DNA of 64,000 nt from Parus major (GCF_001522545.3 NC_031768.1:81997769-82061768); one strand, 5' to 3'. Shown: positions 22,750 to 37,500, counted from the first letter of the stretch. Program-made: numbers and translations. Notes: generated by a model from the letters alone, not told the origin.

Positions 22750-23783
22750 TTATGCAACAAAGTGATGGAGTTTGACATTCACAGCTCTCTCTTTAGTCAG
22801 CAAATCCATACTGTGCTTTCTGTAAGCATTCAACCGCAACAAGAGTTCATTGAACAGCTGATTGCTGTGCTCTAGCTGCCCTAGGAGCTCTTGAACCTTC
22901 AGATCTTTGTCTGCTGCTGCTGCCTCTTTCTCGAGGCACCTTCCTGCCCTCTGCAAGACTTCTTCCACGGTCTCTAGCTTCTCCAGCTTCTGAATCTCCC
23001 TTATCTTGCAGAGCTTTGCTCCTTTCCATGGCCTGCTTCAGTAGCTGCTCTTTCTCTTCGTGTGCCCTTTCCAGCTTGGCTTGCAGCTCGCTGCCCTGAG
23101 CCCTCTGCTGACTCTGCCTGCTCAGCCCTTGCAGCAGCTTGTTGGTGCCTCTCCTGTAGGAGCTGCAGCTGCTTCTTCAGTGAATCCACCTCCTAGGCAT
23201 AGGCATCTGCTTGCTGGCTCTGAGCTTCCAGCAACTCCTTCTCTCGCTCCCGGGCTCTGTGACTCTCATAAGCATATTTCTCCTGCAAGGAGCATAACTG
23301 CAGTGAGAGCTTCCTGGCCTGGGCTGCCAGCTGGAGTACTTCAGCTTCCTTCTCCCTCACAGCCTGCCTGAAGAGTGCTTCCCTGTCCTGCCACAGGTGC
23401 TTGTTCTCCTCCCACAGCTGCATGTGCTGTTTTTTGTGTTCATTTTTGAACTGGATCATTATTCAATGGTTTTTGACCAGACCTATGAAGCACCCCTCCA
23501 AATACTGAATACCCTGGGTCTGGGTTTTATCTTTCACAGCATCCTCTGCCCTCAGTTTCTTCAGCTCCATGTTGAGCTGCTCCAGGTCTCTGCAGCATTC
23601 ATGTGTGTCATCCACTTTCTTCTTCAGTATAGAGACAAGATGATTATGCTGTTCTAAGTATGAAAGCAGCGGTGCCTCCTCTCTCCACTCCTTAGAGCTC
23701 TCACAGAGCTCCTCCAACCCTTTTGTCAGATCTTCCATGTCTTTGACTATCTCTGGATCACCTGTGGAGTCAGCCATCCCCAC
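22750..23783 (-). pseudogene. CCDC89: CCDC89 pseudogene
   Basis: Single-exon coiled-coil protein gene (CCDC89, also called BOIP; human product 374 residues), in its syntenic place between CREBZF and SYTL2. The frame starts MGMADSTGDPEI and aligns along the whole length, for example HNHLVSILKKKVDDTHECC, EKEAEVLQLAAQA, EREKELLEAQSQQA and YRKHSMDLLTKERAVNVKL, ending at TAA 22750-22752. It is broken by an in-frame TGA at 23463-23465 (after KNH, before IMIQFKNEH), an in-frame TAG at 23193-23195 (before EVDSLKKQ), a frameshift near 23105-23125 and a second near 22998-23012. All three minus frames are needed to read it. Sequence error could explain one lesion, hardly all four. Confidence 0.85.
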
Positions 23784-26700
23784 TCCTGTCTCCTAAGCCA
23801 TGAAGCCCCTGTTTCATGCAAAGACAAGATAAAATTTTACAATGGGTGCTTCTGTCAGTGACACTTGGGATGATTAAACAGTGCCCAGTGGTCGTGTGGC
23901 CAACACTGCTGCTCTAAGTTGGTGGTGTTTCTCCGGAAGTCAAGAAAAAGTGATGTGGGGGAACAGGACCTCCCAAAACCAATGTCAGCCAGCAACCACA
24001 GCTGGGTCTCCCTCTCCTCTGGTTCAGCCAGGCACACTGAGACTCAAGGTTGCCAGACTCCAAGAGCAAAAGCAAAGAATGTGGGTTTAGTATTTATGCA
24101 AGCCTATTCATTTGCTGATGACTAGCTTCACTAATTATTCCTTCTTGAGGCACTGCCCTTGTAGCTACAAGAACTGCTATTATATTTAGGTAAAAAGCTT
24201 GTAAGTGATAAAGCTGTAAATAATTCCTTACGCAATCTTTTCCCTCTGCCTTTATTTTCTCTTTCAGCTCTGTATTGTAACTGCAAATAAAACATGGAGG
24301 GTTACGTCAAACTTCTAATAGATTCACAAGATTTCTATGATAGTACATTGCTTGTTAAAAATAACTGAATAGCCTTACCCCATGCTTAGAGATTTATGAA
24401 TGAAATAAAAGATCTATACAATGTTAATAATTAGTGAATGTTTTGTGATACAAAGCCTCTGTTCCTGGAGAAACAGCTCCTCATCTCAGTTTGCACACTG
24501 ATCTATGGGATTATTTTAAGTGTGTAATTATAAAAATTTGGTTCTTCTTCAAATAAGGAAAATATTGATATTACATATGCACCAAAAAGGTTATTGGTGC
24601 TGAATCACACAGCATGCTACTTAAACATTTGAAAAATTAGCCTAAAATTCATCTACAAGTTTTTCATGTGGATGCAGACCTGAAACAGCATGCTGATAAT
24701 CAGGTTTTGTGAATTCCGAGCTTTGACTAGAGGTAAGGATTGGATGTGGGAAGGAAGCTTAAAGCAAGGATGGAAGATAATGTACAACAAAAATAAATAA
24801 ATGCCTGTGAAGCACAAAGAATTTCAGAGCTGTGTAGTAGCAACTGCTACTAGTAATTGCTATTAGTACAGACACAGCTCTGCCTCCACCATCCTGCACT
24901 CTCTGACTGCTGTTGCTGTTGCTACCTTGGATCCTTTGCAAATAACAGAGGAGGGAGGGAAGGATGGAAAGGTTTAGGCCATCCAGTGGAAATACAATGA
25001 AGAGCAAGGTTTAAGAAGAGAAAACTATTTTCTTACCAGGTATTTTCTTTCTCCTGTTTGTTTTCTCTCCTATTGTGAGGTTGTGTTACCATAGAGGTAA
25101 GATGCTGAATCCAGTCACTCCAGAGCTCATGACCTCATCCATGCTGCTTGGAGCCAGGCCAGCCCACCAGGGTGGCTGAAAGAGCTGGCAGTTCTCTGGC
25201 AGTTTCTTAGCAAACAAACATTGCTGACACTCTCAAAAGCACACAGATTTAGAAAAGGAAAGAGAATTTCCAAGCTTGAACAACTCCTCGTTCTCAGCTT
25301 ATGCCCTGCACATGCCAGAAGAGATCCGAATAGCAGGCTCTGACCTCAGACCACACTCAAGGTCCATAGAAAATAAAGACAGACCTTCCCCTGAACAATT
25401 TGCAACTTTATTCAGCAGCTAATAAAAATCTGGCAGATAGGATAGAGAAGGGAAAAATAAATGCAACTGCAAGAAAGAAGTCAGTGCAGGTTTTGCTGAA
25501 TTCTCTGGAAAAGGATACAAAGGAGAAAGAAGAGAGTGCTGTGGGTAACAGACATGAAGCAAACAAGAGAAGGAGGGCACAGTATGCATTTCAAAATGAG
25601 TAAAACCAAAAGCAATGGGAGTTGCTGCATCAGCTCAGGCTTGCAGCCTTTACTTGCAGAGCTGGGAGGTTTCTGAACACAGAGCACAAAAGAAGACCTA
25701 GGACTTTGAAGCCTGGTTTATAGCAAGTGAAAACCGTGTAATTTAGAAGATATACACATATGTATATATGCATATATACACTTGGGTACTAAAAAAAAAA
25801 ATAAATTATGAGCTAAAATAAAGATGAACTTGTAACATGAAGGAGAAGAGAGGAAGGAACTGTTGTGTCTCTCCAGACAAGAATGAATATACATAAAAAT
25901 ATTATAGGAGTGTGGCTGCTTTGATTCTTAATTCCAGTTCACCTTTATGACAAAGCATAGCTATTAATTTATCAAACTGCCCTTTAATGATAGCTAATTA
26001 TGCACCTTTTAAAATTTTGGTTATGGATGACTAAAGGCTTTTCCTTTGACTTGAGAGCAAAGTAACAAGTTTCTTGAAACTTTTTGTCTTAATCAGCTTC
26101 CCAACTCTCATTTCTCTATCAGCATATTATCATACTACTGAAGTAAGGAATTCTGTATATGATGAAAAAAAGAGGTATTAAAAACTGGGGAGGGATTTTT
26201 GTACTTATGGGACAGTTTATGTTACTTGGCTCAGTTTCTTGATTAACCTAGATGAGTACATAGTACTTCTGTGTCATTAGCTAATCAAACTAGTTAATTA
26301 CAAGTGCAGTGTGCAAGTAAATCTTAAATTCATGTTCAGGTAGCTTTTCAAAATTTGAAAAGTGGTATGCAGAGTCTTTTGGGAGTGGTGGTATGCAGTC
26401 TTTTGGGAGACCAGAAAATTGTGTCAGTTTCTTGGAGGGCTAAAAACCAGCAAGACACAGAATTTCTTCTACTTGAACAGAAGACAAGGAGATTGCCACT
26501 GTCACAAACAAAACATTTTATTTCGATAGCAATGAAGTTCAAGTATTAAAATTTTGTATAGACCATGGCACATTACATGATACTTGCCTATCCCTACAAC
26601 AGAACCCAAAGCTGTTTTGACTTAGCAGTATATTTGAGCTTCACAGGAGATACAACTGCAATAAAAACATTTATCCTGAGAAACTGAAGGTCACGTTCAC

Positions 26701-27335
26701 AGCAACCTCTGTTTTCAGGTGAAAAATTAATTCACATAAGGAGTGAATACAAATAAATTAGGTGCCTATTCTTTTCCAGAATCACCATAATTTCAAGAGT
26801 GGCTCTTCAAGAATGGAGAATCATGTTGGTAAGAACACATTGTTCTGAAGTGTCATGTGCACATGTTCCCTAGTCAAAAGGTGTTTTTTATATGTCTGGC
26901 AGAGTGGAAGCTGCAGCAGTTACTAATCTCATCCAAAACACCTGAAGCAGGAAGATATCAGACTGGCAAACTGCTTTTGACATTGGTAAACTCCACAGAC
27001 TGCTTGGTTGACAAGAGGAAAGTGGATTCCCTGGTAGGTTGAATAGCATCTTTCTTTTTTTCCATTCATAGTGTATAATAAATACCAAGTAGCATTTAAA
27101 TTTGTATGATTAAATCAACCAATTGCTTTGGAGTTGTGAAGAGCTCCCTTCTCCCCTCTGCTCTAACTGAAGTAAAAGATTTCACCAGATTTTAGACTTA
27201 GCTGGAGTAAAAAACTGTGTATTTATTTTCAAAAATGTTTTTTGTCTGCATTTTGTTACATTGCATGCTGAATGGCTAACATAAACCACTGGCATGTAAT
27301 AAAACTGAATTCCTATTTCATTTAAATAGGCTGAA
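23784..27335. other. Intergenic between SYTL2 3' end and CCDC89
   Basis: No gene recognised. A plus-strand 67-codon frame at 25400-25603 rich in K and E has no visible homology or splice context. A TA/CATA microsatellite lies near 25750-25785 and a small tandem duplication (GGTATGCAG..TCTTTTGGGAG twice) near 26370-26412. Confidence 0.6.
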
Positions 27336-27341
27336 TTTATT
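27336..27341 (-). terminator. SYTL2: Candidate SYTL2 polyadenylation signal
   Basis: TTTATT on the plus strand (AATAAA on the minus), about 1.04 kb after the SYTL2 stop codon. It is the first canonical hexamer downstream; a variant ATTAAA occurs sooner near 28329. Confidence 0.35.
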
Positions 27342-28381
27342 TAAAAAAAAAAGAAAACAAAATTAATATATTTTGTACTTTATGTATTTATCTACTAGCA
27401 TTTCTACAAGTTACAAATTGCAGTCTTATTTCCTATGCCTCAAAACTAAGCAAAGCCCACCACAGTCCTACCAGTCTCCTAACGGTGGCGCTGAAGCACA
27501 GGTAAGTTCACTTTTTGCAAAAATAAAAACCAAAACAAGCTAATGGATACAGGTACAAACAAGTGCACTTTGGAGAATAAATACCCAACATTTTTGTCAT
27601 CACTAAAACTGGCACGTTTAGATCCTTTTGAGTAGCACTGGAATAAAAATAGTTTCACCTTTACATCTTCAGCGCTTAAGTATTGTATGCTAGCAAGATG
27701 ATTAACACATGTATAAGCAAATTTTTTATAACCCTGATTTTTTACAGTACATTGGAAGAAGGTCCTCTGCACCTTGTAGAACAGGACATCGACAGTACCA
27801 CTTCATGCCACGCCTCTTTCATTGGGGGAGTAACTTTCATGTCCTAGAAATGTACAATTACAACTAGAGGAACTTGCAAAAACTGAGTTCTTCACGACCA
27901 TTTCATGCTGGAGAGATCTGACACAGCATAATGAGGATACAAACACATACCAATGAGCTTTAACACTAATGTTGCTGTCTTATCAGTAAGACTTCATGAA
28001 AAATCCTAGCAATGTACAAAACAGTTGACATGCTCTTATATTTCTGCTGGTTATTTGGATTTTTAAGGGATCAGCAATGCTTCAGTTAGACAACACAGTC
28101 ATCCAGATATCACAGCTACCTCTGACACTGAGTTCTGTAAACACCTTCTTTCTTGAAGTTGCTTTCCGTGAATAATTCTAAAATCCCTTCAATTTACATA
28201 ATGATCTGCAAGCAGATGTTCAATTTGAAATACAAAGTGACATTTGACAGCACAAAACCAGAACAGTAACAGAGCAGAAACTGACAAAAAAGCTACTGTG
28301 TTCCTCTTCTAAAGTTCCACCCCCATGCTTTTAATTTCATTCCCAAGGTTTCTTTTTGACACTAACAAATAAAAATCCACC

Positions 28382-28527
28382 TTATTTTGTCAATTTTGCA
28401 ACCATAAGCATCCTGAGAGGTAGTGTATCTTCTATCCAGGTGTTCGGAGAGTTCATCATCTTCTCCCAAAGGGCAGTTTCATCTGAAGTAGAATCCATCC
28501 AATCTACTGTAGTTCCATAGCTTTTGC
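28382..28527 (-). CDS. SYTL2: SYTL2 last exon, end of C2B
   Basis: Acceptor ATTTTTCTAG, then [44 protein letters not shown] and TAA at 28382-28384. The 48 residues match the human end, including the WHxL-like NTWIE.TLPLR segment of C2B. Confidence 0.95.
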
Positions 28528-31500
28528 CTAGAAAAATGTCAATTTTAAAAGAAAATAATGTGCTGAAGAATTAAGTGCAAACAATCAAATTTGCCTGCTC
28601 TAAAGTGGTTACACCTCCTCAGATAGTTGACCTAATGCTTTGGAGATTCAGTTCTATATTTTTACTCTTGAGAAATTTTGTCAAATACAATTTACAATAA
28701 TTTCACACAAATTTTGCCATCTTGGTCCAGAGTTTGTGGGTTTTTTTATCCTTGGTCTTTTTGTCGCAATCCCAAGGGAAAAGATGCCAATTGCCCATGC
28801 ATCTGAGAAAGTTTAACAATAAAACAGGGTACTAATTTTGTACTGAAATTCAACCTTGGGTACTCTAAAATTCAAATTAAGATTTAGTATTTTAATTTGT
28901 AATTTAGGTTACTATGGTGAACCATGCAAGAAATTATTTTGTGAAAAGTAGTTTGTACATTGCATTTCTTGAGAAGGCTCCAAATACATTCTCCCCTCAG
29001 ATCAGAGGGCAGAATAGAAGGGAGAAATAAAAGAATTGTATGCTTTTCCTGTTGTTATATCTGCACATCTTATATTACCCTTATGCTAATAACTTGTTTG
29101 CATTTATAATTTTCCTATTCAGTATCTTCCAATCTTATCCTGCATTCCTGATCTTTCTATTTCCACCCACTGCTGTCTTAGACTATTTTTTTGCATGAGT
29201 AAGTTTGCAAAACATTATCACTTTTCAGGTGCAGGAATAGCATATTCTTGTACTTTAAACAGTACCAGATACAATGTATGGTCACACATAGGTTTCTTTC
29301 CAATACTACTCCTTGACAGTCATCCTAATCCTCCTAACACTACTATTATTTACATTTCAGGATCTGTTCTGAAGAATAGGTATGTTTCTGAATGAACTTG
29401 TTCAAGAGAAAAGAAAGACTGAAAGAAAAGAGAAGAAATGAAAAAGGGAAAAAAAAAAAAAAAAAGGCAAGACTGCTTTGTAAATTAAGTATAAATGTGG
29501 TGATTGTCCAGTACCTGTTCCAAGGCCTATCCGGAGGCCCCCCAGAAAATGGTTTGCTAGTTTGTTGTGATCCCAGACTGTGAGTTCTATGCAGGCTTCT
29601 TTTAAATCTTCTGGTCTAAAGCCATCATAGACCATGGTGTGGTTGAATACCGGGTTTGTCGTTTTTGCAACTGTCCTTGTTTTCTGGCGACTTTTTCTGC
29701 TGGTGTCTGGAAGAATGGTACTTCAGAGAGAAAAAGCACTGTCAGTTTGCACTTGTACAGCACAGCCTGCATTAAACATACTAAAAAGGCAAAAGCTGCT
29801 GATTAACTGTGTTTTGCATGTTAAAGTAGAACTGAAGATAAGGTGCTTTACAGAGATGGAGTGAAGGGTCACATTCTCAGCCCCTTACAGGAAATACTGG
29901 CAGCAGGTATCCACCCTTGTGTTTCAGAGGATGTAAGGGCAAGTCAGGCAGGGAAGAGGCACAAGTGAGTTTATTTGCTGTGTTATCACTGATGATGCTG
30001 AAACATTTTTTGCTGCCAGAGATCTCCCCAACCACCTTGTTATTCTTGTCTCTTCACATCTTTAGTCTGTAGGCGGAAATGAAGGGGGAAGAAATGCAAC
30101 TATGTATTCACACTGTTACACTATTTCACGCTTGTCTCCTCCCCAAATTTGCTAAGCTAAACCACAACCGTGCTTTGCTTAAACGTGAATAAAAGCCAGA
30201 ACAGTTTGACTAGTCCTTCCAGCAAGTGACTGAGAGACAAAACCAAAGTGTAATAATGACACAGAAATCTCTCCCTGTAAGTTTTAGTTGGTGGTACATA
30301 CTTAGTATCTGGAAGTTGTAAACTATGCAGGACAATTTGCACTACATTAAAGAAGAATGAGAAAGCAATTCAGTGTTCTTTTCATATGAATGTAGAAAAA
30401 GAAGACACAATTAGAAAGTACGATGGTAGCATTATTAGACCATCACGTTTGATGACTTCAACCACAATTCTTACCATTTAATGAAAGAGTTGAGCCTATT
30501 GCCTCTCAGAAGAGGGAGGTTATGGCATTCCTTCACCCAGATGTGGACCTCGCCAGTAGATAGAGTCTTCTTTCCTGTAAAAATAAAACAAAATATCTGC
30601 TGAAGGAGATGCCTTTTAAATATATTTTGTCTTACACAGCAGTTCTTGCCCATTTGTCGAGGTGATATTCAGCCTGGACTTATCTCACATCTTAATTCAA
30701 CATTGCTCTTTGTACTCTGAAAGTTGAAATCTTCATCCCATCAAAGTACTACAAGATCACATCATGTCTGCATTCCTACAATGACTTTTCTTCTGATATA
30801 ACTAAGCAGACGCATGCCACTGGTCTTCTCTTCCCAAGACTCTAGATAAACAAACAGATCAGCTTGTCATCAGCCTATGTGATGTTAGCATTTATTGTCG
30901 TATTTTCAAATAAGCTCTTTCATGCTCTTAATATATTTGATTCTTACTGACTGACTGTCTGTCTGGATTAAAGACCTGACCTGACTTCACTCTCAGATTT
31001 GTCCACTATCTGTTGCCAGACAAGATTAAACCAAACTGATCAGACTGCTATAAATTTATGCCTTCTAAATATCTGCTGCTACTTCTACATCTAGTATTGC
31101 TTGAAATTCAGTGTGTTATCATTGTTTAGCCCATCACAGCATCTGCCTGATGATTTATAATCTCTAAAATTATACAGAAAACAGAATTTTGTTACATGTA
31201 TATATTGCATTACAGATTTTAGATTATGACAATCAGGTAATTTCTTCATCAGTGACATTAAAAACTACAAAAGATCTCAAAACAGTCTTTGGGGTCCTTA
31301 ACTGTATTCACAATCAGAGTGACTTAATCCTCTAAGGAAGAAAACAGAAAACTTTTATGTTGAAAGAAGCTGTCTGAAGTGAATGACAAACATTAAACAA
31401 GGGCCTTTTTTTTTTTTTAATTAAAAAAAAGGACAAAACTCCCAAAGGCTTGACAAATCCAAGCAAAGCAGTAATGCTTACCTCCAATTGGATGTGGGAC

Positions 31501-34500
31501 ATACTGGAGGGCTAGTTTCATCTCCCCTCTGTTTTCTAGATTAAGAGTTACTGCTGAAGTCTGAAATGAAAAATAAAACAAACATCTGATATTAAAATGG
31601 TGCTGCACTTGCTCCATATCTTCAGAAGGTTTACTCCGTATTTGGTTAACAGGCGCCTTCAGATTTCTGTTGCACTGACAGATTTCATTGTCATATGACA
31701 AATACTTTGAAATTCCTACTCCTTAGATTGTGAGAAAGTTTTTTGTTAATAGCTAGCTATACTAAAAGACATCTCAGAACTGTATTTCTATGTATAAGTA
31801 TTTATGACTATAATCAGCACAAAACCCACAGAACACACAAGACCAAGCTTAAATAATGATTTGGTTTTGCACTTACACAGCAGAAAATGCAAAACAGCCA
31901 ACCTACCCTTGGCTTGAGAGGAAACCAGTTTATCTGCTTATTGGATGGATCATTCCAGTCCCAAGTTCCTAAATCCAGCTCCACTTCACCAAGGAAGCTA
32001 TTCCTCCCAAAGGTATCATTGTGCCAGACAGAGATATTGAGGCTTTGATTCTTTAGGAGCTCCTTCTCAATTTTATACTGCCAGGAAGAAGTAAGCAAAT
32101 AAGAAATTAAGTTGAATTTTTACCAGTGCTGTATCAGAAAGTGATACGGTTAGAAAAAAGTGTCCGGGTTTATATTATCCATAACTGCTCACTTCTGCAT
32201 TTCAGAAAGCATACAAACCACAACAAAACACAACTATTTACTTTTTATTTCTATCACCTTAAGCTCATACGTGGGTCATGTTTGTTTACACATAAAAGCA
32301 TAGAGCCACCAGTGTTCTCAATGCTGGACCCAGAGATCACTGCAGAGCTGACCTATCAATGGAAGCACACGACCAGTTCTGCAGGGCAATCCCTCCCATA
32401 CTAATGTCCCTTTTGAGTGTAATCTAGACCTGTGCCCAAAAGCTGAGATTCCTCACACATCACACATACAGTAAGTATATTGTGTCTAGTAATAGTTTGA
32501 TAAATACCCGCAGTATTTCATTATAGACTGGATTAAAAGTTTTCTTTTTGACACAAGTCTTCCGTTTGCCCAGTCTGTATTTCTCTGGAAGCAGGTAGGT
32601 CTTTACATACCTAAAATTGAGACAGGGTTGTTAGAAGGGTTAAGAAAATCCCAAATCCTAAAAAATCCAGACCTTCTCCAACTTCACCTTACAAAATACA
32701 CAAGTATTTGCTTACAAAGTAAAAGAAATCCACTTGAGTAGACATTATGTTATTCAGCTTGTATTTTTAAGAATTAAAACAGCAGTGGTGATGTATGTCA
32801 TAACTTTCTTATAATATCCTTCTCCAGGGGAAAATCTGGTGAAATATCTCCTCAGAACATGAAAATAAAGAATATATACCCATAGCAGGCCCAAATGTCA
32901 TATTTATAGGTGCTAATCCTACTGAAAACATATCAAAGTGGAATTTACCATCTGAAAAATGGTATTTTAAAAGGTCATTTAATATTCTTTAAAGTGTTCA
33001 TTTTCTGTGTTAACATATATACACACCCATTTATAAGGGTTGTTCTATATTAAATCAGAGTTTAAAAAAAAACCACAAAGCACATTATAGCCTCTTCATC
33101 TATTTCTTTGATGGTTTACTCCAGGAGGCTAGAGAGACTGGAAAACCCCAGAAATCTTCATTTCCACATTAAAATAAAGACTTCCATTAGAAAAGAAATG
33201 CATTCTTTGTACTTACGGGTCTGAACGCTGTCGCTTAACATCTGCTACTGCCAGCTCTTTACACTGGCAAATAAAGATGTGGAGCTCACTCAGCTGTTCC
33301 ACATAATCAATGGCAAACTGAATGTTCCCCTTCACATCAACATTGCCAAAGTCTGCACTATAGATGCTCATTAGGCTGCCGCTCACCTGCATCGTACAAG
33401 AGGAGAAATATTTTCCAGACATTGAATTTCACCAGATATTTCAGGATCAGGGTAGTTGTGCTCAGGATTCAGACAGTAAAGAAATCAACTGTATCTCTTT
33501 AGATGTAACAATAAAATGTAATGGACACTGTTATACAAGCTTCTCAGCAAGCAGATTAATGAAGGAAAGATATTTGGAAATCAAAGGGGTTAGACCAGGA
33601 TTCTTACCAAAAAAAGAAAAAAACTGAATGGGTTTACTGCATTGAGATAGAAGAAATTAAATTATAGGATGCTGTAGATCTGAAGACTGACTGCTCAGAT
33701 CCTTGACATATTAGTTCTAAATCTTCTCAGCTGATCTTCTAGAAGAAAACAAGCCTAAAAGTTTAGGAAAATAGACTTTCTTAAAATACTAACAAGAAGA
33801 TTAATAAAGTCTATATGGCTGAATTATGTACCTAAATATGCAACTAAATAAAACACTGAAAATTAAATACTAAAGAGAGAGAAGAAGAAAGATGTATCCA
33901 TACATATATGTATTTTATCCCAACATCCTTCCCCAGAATTCTGTTTTTCTTACTCAAAGTCCATATAAACCAATGACTTTTGGTTATCTAGTTGACTCAA
34001 CTACACACCTGATATATCAATATCTCCTGCTTTCATTTATCTCTCTCCCCTTTCTCCCTTTCTAAATGTTTGTCCTATATGAATTGTTCCTCATTTTCAG
34101 CTACAAATGTAAGCTCTAAAGGTAAAATCCATATCTTTGTTCAGAGCCCCGAACAAGCTCCAATATACTACAAGGAAAAAAAAAAAATCTATTTAATTGT
34201 ACTTTACTTGCTTCAGGCAATTCCATGCAAGGAATTATGTTATGTTCATATAAGAGAAGTGGAAAGAAGGAGACAGATGACAAGGGAAGAAAGACAAATG
34301 AATGAGGTAAGAGCCAAAACAATATTGGAGAAATTAGCAAAAGCAAAGTGCCATTAAAATAATGCTTTGGTTTACATACAGAGGATAAGGAGGCCATGCC
34401 AGAAGAGCTGCTAAGATTGGTTAGAGAGCTGGGACTCTTCTTAATTCTGCCAAAGGAATAACTGCTTTCTGATGCTGTATCTGTCTCTCTGTCATCACTC

Positions 34501-37500
34501 TACAAAAACATCACAGAAAGAAAGTCTGTGTACGTTCTTTATAATCACAAGGAAAATTTAAAAAAAACCAAAACCAAACAAACAGAATTTTAATGCAGAT
34601 TGAGACTCAGTGGAAGTCTGAATTTAATTTCCCTTTTAGTGCAACATGAATAATATTTCTTGAATTAGGTCATGCATTTAAAGTTGAGAGTTTTTCTGAT
34701 GAACAGCCTACACTGATAATTTTTTAAAGCAGTGATGCAACCAGGTTTGGGGGTTTGTTTGTTTGTCTGTTTTAAATCTCAAGTAGCAATGAAAAATTAC
34801 AAAGTTTATTGGGACAGTTAAACTCAACTTCTCTGTGTCACTGTCTCATGCATAACCTATGCAATTGATAATGCTCAGTCATTTTACAGTCCTTTCTGTT
34901 AGACGGTAAATGCTGTCAGTTCTCTGCCTCTCTCTTCAGGACACCTGGCCAGAAGGTAACATTCAGAGAACAGCACTGGATACCATGAATGGTTTTTCCA
35001 AAGTCTTTCATGCAAGAGGACAGGCAGGGCTTTGCTTTTCCATGAGGAAATTGCAGCTTTTGTTTCCTTGGTCATTATCAGGTTATGTACTCACGACCCC
35101 ATTCCATCTCAATTCTATCTCTGCACTAAAGAATTGATCCCCTTCCCATATGTGCCTTCCTACACAAACTGTTATCCTGTTGTATTCCCCACAGGAACAA
35201 TTTACAAGATCTCCCCACTCTTTCAAACAGTTTTGAACTGGTGTCATAGATCTTCTAATAACAGATACAAGATTAGTAAAATTTCTACACACATTAAGAA
35301 AATAGTTATTTATATAAACATTTAGCATATAAAGACTTTTTAATTTTGCTTATAAAATCTGGTTATGTCTATTTTGTTGAGTAAAGGAAGACCAGGATTG
35401 TTGCTCTGTCTCAGAGGTCAATGATAAGGACTGAAAAATGTCCAGCCTATCTATGGCAAAGCCTCTTGAGAGAAAATTGCTTTGGGGAGTGCTATTTAGG
35501 ACTGCACAGAATAAATCCAGAGTGAAGTAACAGTTAAGCAGTGTGGATAATCAGTCCGGTTACATGGACTCTTTGAAAGAGAGAAAAATTCTATGTCCTC
35601 CTAGAGGAGAAGGATATATGGTAACTGGATAAGGGGGAATTGGCTTTAAACTAACTGATAATAGGTTTAAATTTAGATTAGGAAGAAATTTTTCACTGTA
35701 AGGGTGGTCACAGCAGTCACAGGTTGCCCACAGAAGCTGTGGCTGACCCCACCCCTGGAAGTGTCCCAGGCCAGGTTGGATGGGGCCCTGAGCAACCTGG
35801 TCTGGTGAAAGATGTTCCTTAGCAGGGGGACTGGAACTGGATGGTCTCTAAGGTCCCTTCCAAACCAAAAATTCTGTGATTCTTCTGACAGAGAACCATA
35901 GATGTCATAGGCCTAACAGTTCAAATTGCTTACCACTTTCAAGCTTCAAGTCATTTTAGGAGATTTGAATATGGCCTCTGAGCTTATTCCAAGGTTCACA
36001 CCATGATGACGATAACAACAATAATCAAGCATGGCATGTCATTGGGAGTTCTGAAACTTGCACAGAATTAGTTAGGTACCTGAAACTATAACATTTCAGA
36101 GATGGTGCTTACCTCTTCCTGTAAGAATGATGGTACTGACTTGCTCAGTCCTTTGAGCTTTTCAGGGTTGGAAAAGAGTTTAGCAGGCTGTGAAGTCACT
36201 GTGGAAACTGCAAAGCAGTAATTCAAAAGGCTTCAAAAACATGTTTGTACATCAGAACAGTGAGATTCCATAACAGGATGCAGTTAGAAGCAAACCACTT
36301 TGGATGAAATGCATGCACATGCACAACCAGCTTGGATGCCAGGGGTTTTTTTTTTCTCCCATAGGACTCAGAGAAGCTGTCATTAAGAAGAATAATCTAC
36401 TTTGGCATTGCCTATAACAATGACCAACAAACTTCAACAGGACCAGAAATATTGCTTGATATGAGGCAGCCTGGGCGCTACAAGCAAATTCTGATCAAAA
36501 GTGATAAAGAAAACATTGAAATTACCTTCTATATTTTCTTCCTAGAACAAGAATAAGCACACTTCTGCACTAACAATAACAACATTGACATTCAAATTAT
36601 CATAATATTCTTAGTAAGAAGTCAGCATACAAGCCAAATTCTGGTCTATTTACTCAGTCTATTTAACTGCAATAGGCAAATTTGTGTAAATCAAGCAAAT
36701 TCTAGACCTGACCAAGGAAGATGCAAGTATTCCTACTTAATTATAAGATCCATATCTTATTAATGATGCACTTTTTTGCACTTTGTCTCTTCCATACTTG
36801 CATACCTCTACTACAGCTTACTTCTGTGGTCTTTCACTGTACAAAACCTAATTGTACAAGCTAGACTTGCAAAAATAAAGTCTGCAGTAAGCTCATGATC
36901 CTCAGAATTTTTCGTGCTCTAGCCCTACTTATATTTAATACACAAAGATGAACTGCATACACATTGTGAGATGCATCAATATCATGTGACAGAAAATGAT
37001 CAATAACCAGCCAGCTACAGGAGCATGTATTTATTTCAGAAAACTAAACACTGCAGACAATGGGATTGTCTGCAAGGTCAGTGAAACTTTTGCAAAGCTA
37101 TTGATGTCAAAACTCAGCTAGTGCTCAACAGATCAGTTACTGTCAGTATGCAATTAGATGCAGTACTTAGAGCAAGTAGCTACTCCAGATGTGTAACTTG
37201 TTAGTTGTTAAATGAAAGAGTATTGTTAATTTACTAGTTCAGCTATCAGAGGAAAAGTCTCTCCAGTATCTGCTGGAAGAATCCTATTACTCACTTCCTG
37301 CTGCAGTTCCAGTCCTCTCTTGATGCTGATCAGGTTTCAGACCTGCTCAGTGCAGTATTAACAGTCATTCAGCAGTACAGTTTTGCAAGGTTATAAATAG
37401 CATCAATATACTTTATATGTGGGGTTTTCCTGGGTTTTTTTTGTGGTTTTGGGGTTTTTTTACTTCCCCAGACGCCATGAACTTTGTGGGGTTTTTTTTT

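Noticed and set aside
22750..23783. CCDC89 as a functional gene or as several small genes
   Set aside because: Each sub-frame is a consecutive piece of one CCDC89 protein, and two stops and two frameshifts separate them.
25400..25603. 67-codon plus-strand lysine/glutamate-rich frame
   Set aside because: No recognisable homology, no promoter or splice signals, and similar frames arise by chance in A-rich sequence.
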